Of a stretch of DNA of 9,877 nt, positions 6,548 to 9,877 are shown in pieces. The DNA lies in assembly GCA_031273705.1 (NCBI GenBank), contig JAISRJ010000268.1, forward strand, positions 1 to 9,877. The letters are read 5' to 3'. Position 1 is the first letter of the stretch. Each line of letters begins with the position of its first letter. The notes beneath the pieces are model-generated. The model saw only the letters and a program-made list of their open reading frames with translations, was not told the origin of the DNA and searched no databases. Position numbers and translations under genes: made by a program. This DNA comes from Clostridiales bacterium (GTDB taxonomy: Bacteria; Bacillota; Clostridia; Lachnospirales; WQUN01).

Positions 6548-7369
6548 TTACCACCCATATCTTTCCATTTTTTCTTCTATAACTTTTATAAGCATTTCAC
6601 CCGTTAAATAAGAGTCAGGGGTGGAACGCCCTGTTATAAAAGGGTAATCCACGATTACCGATGTGTTTTTCCCAACATTCCCAATATATTGACCGTTTGG
6701 AGCTGTAGCGTCTCGTAAAATAAATTCAAGGGGGTAGGGCGGTGGTCCCATATTAAAGTCTACTCCATAAAAACCCGTGCCGTCGTGATAATCATATTCA
6801 AGGCAATGCCCTGTAACATGTTTATTTTTAATAATGCTCTCACGCCGCCAATAATCTCGCGCAAACGCGAGACAGGCGACGGCGTAACATTCCGCCGCAA
6901 TCGGTTTATTCGCGTTATGAAAAATGCGAATAACGTCATGAACGCGGTGATTATTCACCATATCAACAATAGGTCCGCTGCCGCCAACTAATATAAGCGC
7001 GTTGTAGACGGATAGTTTTTCCGCCGTTTTGTCAACGCTGTTATTATATTTCTCAAAATCGCGCAAATATGTCACGCTGCTTATATATGGGATTTCAGGA
7101 ATTAACGAATTCAACGCCAATGGACTGTCAAGCCTGTCCGATTCCTCAATGGCTTGAACCATTTCAGCCATTTCCGGACTTACAACGCGCTTGTCAAGCG
7201 GCGGATCAATAAAGGCGCTGTCCATACTGGGCGGCAGAGCGTGAGGGCGTTTTCCCGTAGGAGTTGCAAAATTCACGATATACCCCGCGTTTTCGAGAAC
7301 TTGAAGCGGCGCGACCAGTTCTTCACCCCAATACCCATACTCAGATAGCACCATAAGAATTTTTTTCAT
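6548..7369 (-). CDS. DJ-1/PfpI superfamily protein (Hsp31-like, ECY elbow), first gene of the operon
   Basis: A 273-residue protein. The ATG at 7369 follows GGAGGAG with ideal spacing, which rules out the longer frame to 7414. The N-terminus KKILMVLSEYGYWGEELVAPLQVLENAGYIVNFATPTG is characteristic of class I amidotransferase-like/Hsp31-type DJ-1 proteins, with Glu16-Glu17 near the expected acidic residue. Then come YNALILVGGSGPIVDM (122-137) and the nucleophile elbow PIAAECYAVACLAFA (156-170) with Cys161. Unlike the neighbour, the residue after the Cys is Tyr, not His, so a canonical Cys-His pair is missing and catalysis may differ. The C-terminal part HCLEYDYHDGTGFYGVDFNMGPPPYPLEFILRDA (188-221) followed by DYPFITGRSTPDSYLTGEMLI matches the larger members of the family. 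The protein is cytosolic. It starts the seven-gene unit and stops 1 bp before the next gene. Confidence 0.85.
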   Translation of the reverse strand: MKKILMVLSEYGYWGEELVAPLQVLENAGYIVNFATPTGKRPHALPPSMDSAFIDPPLDKRVVSPEMAEMVQAIEESDRLDSPLALNSLIPEIPYISSVTYLRDFEKYNNSVDKTAEKLSVYNALILVGGSGPIVDMVNNHRVHDVIRIFHNANKPIAAECYAVACLAFARDYWRRESIIKNKHVTGHCLEYDYHDGTGFYGVDFNMGPPPYPLEFILRDATAPNGQYIGNVGKNTSVIVDYPFITGRSTPDSYLTGEMLIKVIEEKMERYGW

Positions 7370-7385
7370 TTTGTCTCCTCCATAT

Positions 7386-7452
7386 TTTGAGAGATTACCT
7401 ATGCCGCAAATCAAGTCGGAACAATATTATCAATTTCAGAATGTCTCTCAAA
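7386..7452 (-). repeat. 9-bp inverted repeat in the operon leader
   Basis: TTTGAGAGA (7386-7394) and its exact reverse complement TCTCTCAAA (7444-7452) flank 49 bases. On the minus strand the second arm ends only a few bases before the GGAGGAG of the first operon gene. It could be a leader-RNA stem next to the ribosome binding site or paired operator half-sites. The upstream arm also contains TTGAGA (7451-7446) spaced 16 bp from TAATAT (7429-7424), a weak promoter candidate for the operon. No known riboswitch motif was recognised. Confidence 0.35.
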
Positions 7453-7660
7453 TGCGGATTCAGCTGTTGGGCGTATGTCAGCGTGAGCTTTAAGAAACTG
7501 TTTGAGTTGTCCGTGGTTATTATATGCCATGATATGCCGTTTTATTCGTGCTTACGGCGATTTTAGACATTAGCGCATGTGCCAAGTCTTCCGGCTGAAT
7601 ATTAACCCGCTTACAGCACAATCCTTGAACTTTTTCATTTCCTTTCTTGACATGCTCGGA
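7411..7660 (-). pseudogene. Possible decayed reading frame interrupted by a 10-bp duplication
   Basis: Two abutting minus-strand frames read like one protein. Frame one runs from just after a TAG (7661-7663) to a TAA at 7520-7522 and ends ...AVSTNKTAYHGI. Frame two runs from 7530 to a TGA at 7411-7413 and encodes MAYNNHGQLKQFLKAHADIR onward to ...HSEIDNIVPT. They meet in an imperfect tandem repeat (7519-7538). Removing one 10-bp unit joins them into a continuous 79-residue frame with TAYNNHGQLKQF at the joint. There is no start codon at the upstream end, which runs into the promoter of the divergent repressor; an internal ATG lies at 7570. I do not recognise the family. A chance open frame cannot be excluded, as each half alone is short. 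Confidence 0.35.
7519..7538 (-). repeat. Imperfect 10-bp tandem duplication
   Basis: On the minus strand GGCATATCAT (7538-7529) is followed directly by GGCATATAAT (7528-7519), 9 of 10 bases identical. It falls exactly where the two frames of the proposed decayed gene meet, and a 10-bp insertion gives a frameshift. The second unit also contains TATAAT, but no good -35 element lies 16-18 bp upstream, so a promoter here is not well supported. Confidence 0.6.
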
Positions 7661-7675
7661 CTACTTGTGTAAAAT
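7647..7675 (+). promoter_or_regulatory. Near-consensus vegetative promoter of the repressor/protease pair
   Basis: TTGACA (7647-7652) is a perfect -35 element. A 17-bp spacer leads to TAAAAT (7670-7675), a five-of-six match to the -10 consensus. Transcription would start around 7682, leaving a short leader before GGGAGG and the ATG at 7706. This is the expected sigma-A-type promoter of the BlaI-like gene. Confidence 0.75.
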
Positions 7676-7684
7676 ATAGCTACA
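7662..7684 (+). promoter_or_regulatory. Candidate BlaI/CopY-type operator over the promoter
   Basis: TACTTGTGTA (7662-7671) differs at one base from the TACAnnTGTA core known for BlaI/MecI/CopY-family operators. It lies in the spacer and touches the -10 element. An additional dyad, TGTA (7668-7671) and TACA (7681-7684), spans the -10 and start region. Binding of the BlaI-like protein here would block its own promoter, the usual autoregulation of the family. The assignment rests on motif resemblance only. Confidence 0.5.
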
Positions 7685-7705
7685 TATATAAATGGGAGGC
7701 TCGAT

Positions 7706-8080
7706 ATGAACAGAACCATTACCGACGCGGAACTCGAAGTTATGCGGCTACTTTGGCATTCGGAGCGGGCGCTGACGACTGTTGAGATTCGCTCCGTGCT
7801 TGAAGCGTCCAAAGGCTGGAACAAGTCCACCATTCACACGCTCGTATCGCGCCTGCGCGGCAAGGGCGTAATCACGCACCTAGACAAGTACGGAGCGGCG
7901 CAGTTTGTGCCGCTTGTGACCGAGGACGAGTACATACTCGAGGAGGAAAAGGCGGTGCTTGAAAAATTTGGGAGCGCAAAGAAGCTCGCTCTCGCTATGG
8001 TGCGCAACGGACACCTGACCGACAGCGACATAGACGAGTTGCGCGGCTATTTTAAAATGGAGGTCGGCGGCAATGACTAA
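7706..8080 (+). CDS. BlaI/MecI/CopY-family transcriptional repressor
   Basis: A 124-residue protein of typical family length. Residues 1 to about 70 form the winged helix: ITDAELEVMRLLWHSERALTTVEIRSVL, recognition helix WNKSTIHTLVSRLRGKGVI (38-56), then the wing LDKYGAAQFVPLV. The C-terminal 75-124 is the helical dimerisation region (EYILEEEKAVLEKFGSAKKLALAMV). The start at 7706 has GGGAGG 6 bases upstream. The gene overlaps the downstream protease gene by 8 bp, the standard blaI-blaR1 order. Expected role: a dimeric repressor of its own promoter, released when the partner membrane protease is activated. The regulon is unknown; no beta-lactamase or PBP2a gene is visible. The C-terminus GGND shows nothing unusual. 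Confidence 0.92.
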   Translation: MNRTITDAELEVMRLLWHSERALTTVEIRSVLEASKGWNKSTIHTLVSRLRGKGVITHLDKYGAAQFVPLVTEDEYILEEEKAVLEKFGSAKKLALAMVRNGHLTDSDIDELRGYFKMEVGGND

Positions 8081-9877
8081 CATCTTTGGGCTGTTTAATG
8101 AGATTTTGGCTGATTACAATACCTTTCGAGCCATCCTTACGATGTCAATCGCAGGCGGCTTGATTGCGGCGTTAATTTTCATGATGAAGCCGTTCGTGAA
8201 AAGTCGTCTGCCCAAATCGGCGCAGTATTATTTGTGGCTTGTGGTTATCGCTACCCTGCTTGTGCCGTTTTCCCGGTTTATACGGCTGCCCGTGGCAATG
8301 AGAGAAACAAATATCCCAACAATTCACTACACGGTTGAGCAATATTTCGCCACGAACGCGGAGATTTCTGAGCGCCTGGACGCTATTGAAAAACAATACG
8401 GCTATAATGAGGAACTGATAGACGCGGCGGTACCGCCCGTGTGGTGGCAGGAGGCGCAGGATTGGCTTCATATCGGTTGGTTCATTGGAACGTTCGCGTT
8501 TTTGATGATAACGCTGACATCATATGTGATATTCACTGGAAAGCTGAAACTCCGCAATGCCCCGGCAAGTACCGATGAACTTGCCATGTTCTCGAAACTT
8601 GTCGGTAACAAGCGTGTTCCGCGGCTGTATCGCAATACTCTCGCGGCTACGCCTATGCTGATTGGTTTGCTTAATCCCGCGATAATCCTGCCCGACCGAG
8701 AATACACGGACGCACAGCTTCGTACAGTTCTGCTTCATGAACTGACGCATCTGCGCAGAAAAGACGTCCTTGTAAAGTGGTTGTCGATACTCGCGGGAGC
8801 GGTTCATTGGTTCAATCCGCTTGTCTATATCGTGCGCGCCGAAATTGATCGCGCCTGCGAGTTGTCTTGCGACGAGGCGGTGATTCGCGACCTAAATACG
8901 GATGGCAAGCAAAGTTATGGTGACACGCTGATTTATGTCGCCGCCAACTCAAAAACGCCGCGAGCTGTTCTCTCGACGACTATGTGCGATGAAAAGAATG
9001 ACCTGAAAGAAAGGCTTGAAGCGATTATGAAAAGCAAGAAACACACTCGCGCGGCGATTATCATTTCGGCAGCGCTGATTATCGCGGTCGCCGGCACGGC
9101 GATTGCGCTCGGAGCGGGACAGGGTGGAAAAGACAACAGAATTTTCTTTAGAGGAGACGAGGAACAAATAATAGCGGGTTTTGACGCGCTGCGTACATCT
9201 GATTATGCTGATATTACTGTCAAATTATCGGAAACAACAAGATTTATTGAATATATGATTTCTGTAAATAACGATGGCACGGGAACCGAGGAAAAGCTGA
9301 TTAAGATCGGCGAAACACTGACTTTTATCGTCGGCGGCTACAACAGTACGACAGTCAAAGCCAAAGCGATTGGCGACGGAATCGGTGGTAGTTATGCGAC
9401 ATTTGAAGTTACGCAGACAAAATCCGAAGCAGAGTCTGATGATCCCGAAATTGCGTTGTACGAATATCAGTATCAGTCCAATAATGTTATTTATCCACAT
9501 TCGGGATATGATGTGAACGGTGACATATCGCTCGAAACGCCCCCATCCGAGGCTGTGGACACGGGACGGGATAAACCTGTTGAAATGCCTGTCGCAATAT
9601 TCAGCCTTGACGAAGACAACGGGAAAATAGCGCTCTATCCTAACGCGATAGATACGATGACCGCCAATTACGTTATAGAGGGGCGGCTAAACGAGCGAAG
9701 TATGGATAACGCCGCTATTGCCGATTTAGCGATATGGTTAGACGGACTGATATTTGAGAAAGTTGAAATTCAAGCGGGTCAAACACCCACAGATTCAGAA
9801 GGCGGAGAAATATATTTGTTCAACGCGAACGACACGATTGACTTGTTCACTTACGGCAAATACGTCGACAGTGAATA
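8073..9877 (+). CDS. M56-family (BlaR1-type) membrane metallopeptidase, 3' end outside window
   Basis: The frame starts at ATG 8073, with GGAGG 9 bases upstream inside the repressor gene, and stays open for 601 codons to the window edge. Membrane segments are visible at about 18-38, 52-66, 131-154 and 328-349. Between the third and fourth lies the protease domain: HELTH (222-226, zinc ligands His222 and His226, catalytic Glu223), RRKDVLVKWL, HWFNPLVYIV, then EIDRACELSCDEAV (257-270), where Glu263 is the likely third ligand. After the last segment about 250 residues face outward. They are acidic, rich in strand-like stretches (ITVKLSE, TLTFIVGGY, ATFEVTQT), and lack the SxxK/SxN/KTG motifs of the penicillin-sensing BlaR1 domain. 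Expected role: an integral membrane sensor-protease that inactivates the BlaI-like partner on an extracytoplasmic signal. The ligand is unknown and is probably not a beta-lactam. Confidence 0.88.
   Translation, partial: MTNIFGLFNEILADYNTFRAILTMSIAGGLIAALIFMMKPFVKSRLPKSAQYYLWLVVIATLLVPFSRFIRLPVAMRETNIPTIHYTVEQYFATNAEISERLDAIEKQYGYNEELIDAAVPPVWWQEAQDWLHIGWFIGTFAFLMITLTSYVIFTGKLKLRNAPASTDELAMFSKLVGNKRVPRLYRNTLAATPMLIGLLNPAIILPDREYTDAQLRTVLLHELTHLRRKDVLVKWLSILAGAVHWFNPLVYIVRAEIDRACELSCDEAVIRDLNTDGKQSYGDTLIYVAANSKTPRAVLSTTMCDEKNDLKERLEAIMKSKKHTRAAIIISAALIIAVAGTAIALGAGQGGKDNRIFFRGDEEQIIAGFDALRTSDYADITVKLSETTRFIEYMISVNNDGTGTEEKLIKIGETLTFIVGGYNSTTVKAKAIGDGIGGSYATFEVTQTKSEAESDDPEIALYEYQYQSNNVIYPHSGYDVNGDISLETPPSEAVDTGRDKPVEMPVAIFSLDEDNGKIALYPNAIDTMTANYVIEGRLNERSMDNAAIADLAIWLDGLIFEKVEIQAGQTPTDSEGGEIYLFNANDTIDLFTYGKYVDSE

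Noticed and set aside
7519..7524. TATAAT on the minus strand as the main promoter of the operon
   Set aside because: No acceptable -35 hexamer lies 16-18 bp upstream and there is no TGn extension. The match arises inside the 10-bp duplication.
7570..7833. An 87-codon minus-strand frame opposite the repressor gene, ending ...SRKTWHMR
   Set aside because: Most of it is antisense to the BlaI-like winged helix and its Ser-rich composition is typical of an antisense frame. It has no ribosome binding site.
8172..9500. Several minus-strand frames of 65-99 codons opposite the M56 gene
   Set aside because: The + strand frame from 8073 to the window edge carries HELTH, membrane segments and family motifs throughout; the antisense frames show none.
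7706..9877. Interpretation as a beta-lactam resistance locus
   Set aside because: No beta-lactamase or PBP gene is present and the protease ectodomain in the window lacks penicillin-binding motifs. The BlaI/M56 pair alone does not indicate resistance.
1..9877. CRISPR arrays, tRNA or rRNA genes, integrase or att sites, toxin-antitoxin pairs
   Set aside because: No spaced direct repeats, cloverleaf-like segments, rRNA-like blocks or recombinase motifs were seen on either strand.

Overview
The window looks like the chromosome of a Gram-positive anaerobe of the Clostridia type. This rests on strong AGGAGG-like ribosome binding sites, moderate-to-low GC by eye, a BlaI-type repressor paired with an M56 antirepressor-like protease, and clostridial-looking protein sequences. 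The taxonomic call is inference; no rRNA or other marker gene is present.

Layout. Positions 1-107 hold the 3' end of an unrecognised + strand gene. Positions 108-290 hold three inverted repeats: a perfect 15-bp hairpin at 174-205 that resembles a mobile-element palindrome, and two hairpins (234-247 and 268-291) placed to terminate the large leftward operon. From 7369 down to 291 runs one tightly packed minus-strand operon of seven genes, in transcription order: DJ-1/PfpI-like protein, a second DJ-1/PfpI-like protein, AGE-type (alpha/alpha)6-barrel epimerase/isomerase, duplicated EthD-domain protein, muconolactone-isomerase-like small protein, a SnoaL-ankyrin fusion, and a ThDP-dependent 2-oxoacid decarboxylase-like enzyme. 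Gaps are -4 to 35 bp and nearly every gene has its own Shine-Dalgarno sequence, so these are very probably co-transcribed. I know of no characterised pathway with this set. The families suggest small-molecule catabolism or tailoring: carbonyl/aldehyde chemistry (DJ-1), sugar-type isomerisation (AGE), cofactor-free ferredoxin-fold enzymes (EthD, MIase-like) and a C-C bond cleaving or decarboxylating step (ThDP). That reading is inference.

The 336-bp gap at 7370-7705 separates the operon from a divergent + strand regulatory pair. It holds what looks like a decayed minus-strand reading frame broken by an imperfect 10-bp tandem duplication, a 9-bp inverted repeat just upstream of the operon's first ribosome binding site, and a near-consensus + strand promoter with an embedded BlaI/CopY-like operator.

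Positions 7706-9877 carry a BlaI/MecI/CopY-family repressor overlapping an M56 (BlaR1-type) membrane metallopeptidase whose frame stays open to the window end. The protease has the zinc site and membrane segments of the family, but its extracytoplasmic part shows no penicillin-binding motif, so its signal is unknown. Nothing in the sequence shows that this pair controls the leftward operon; the divergent arrangement only makes it possible.
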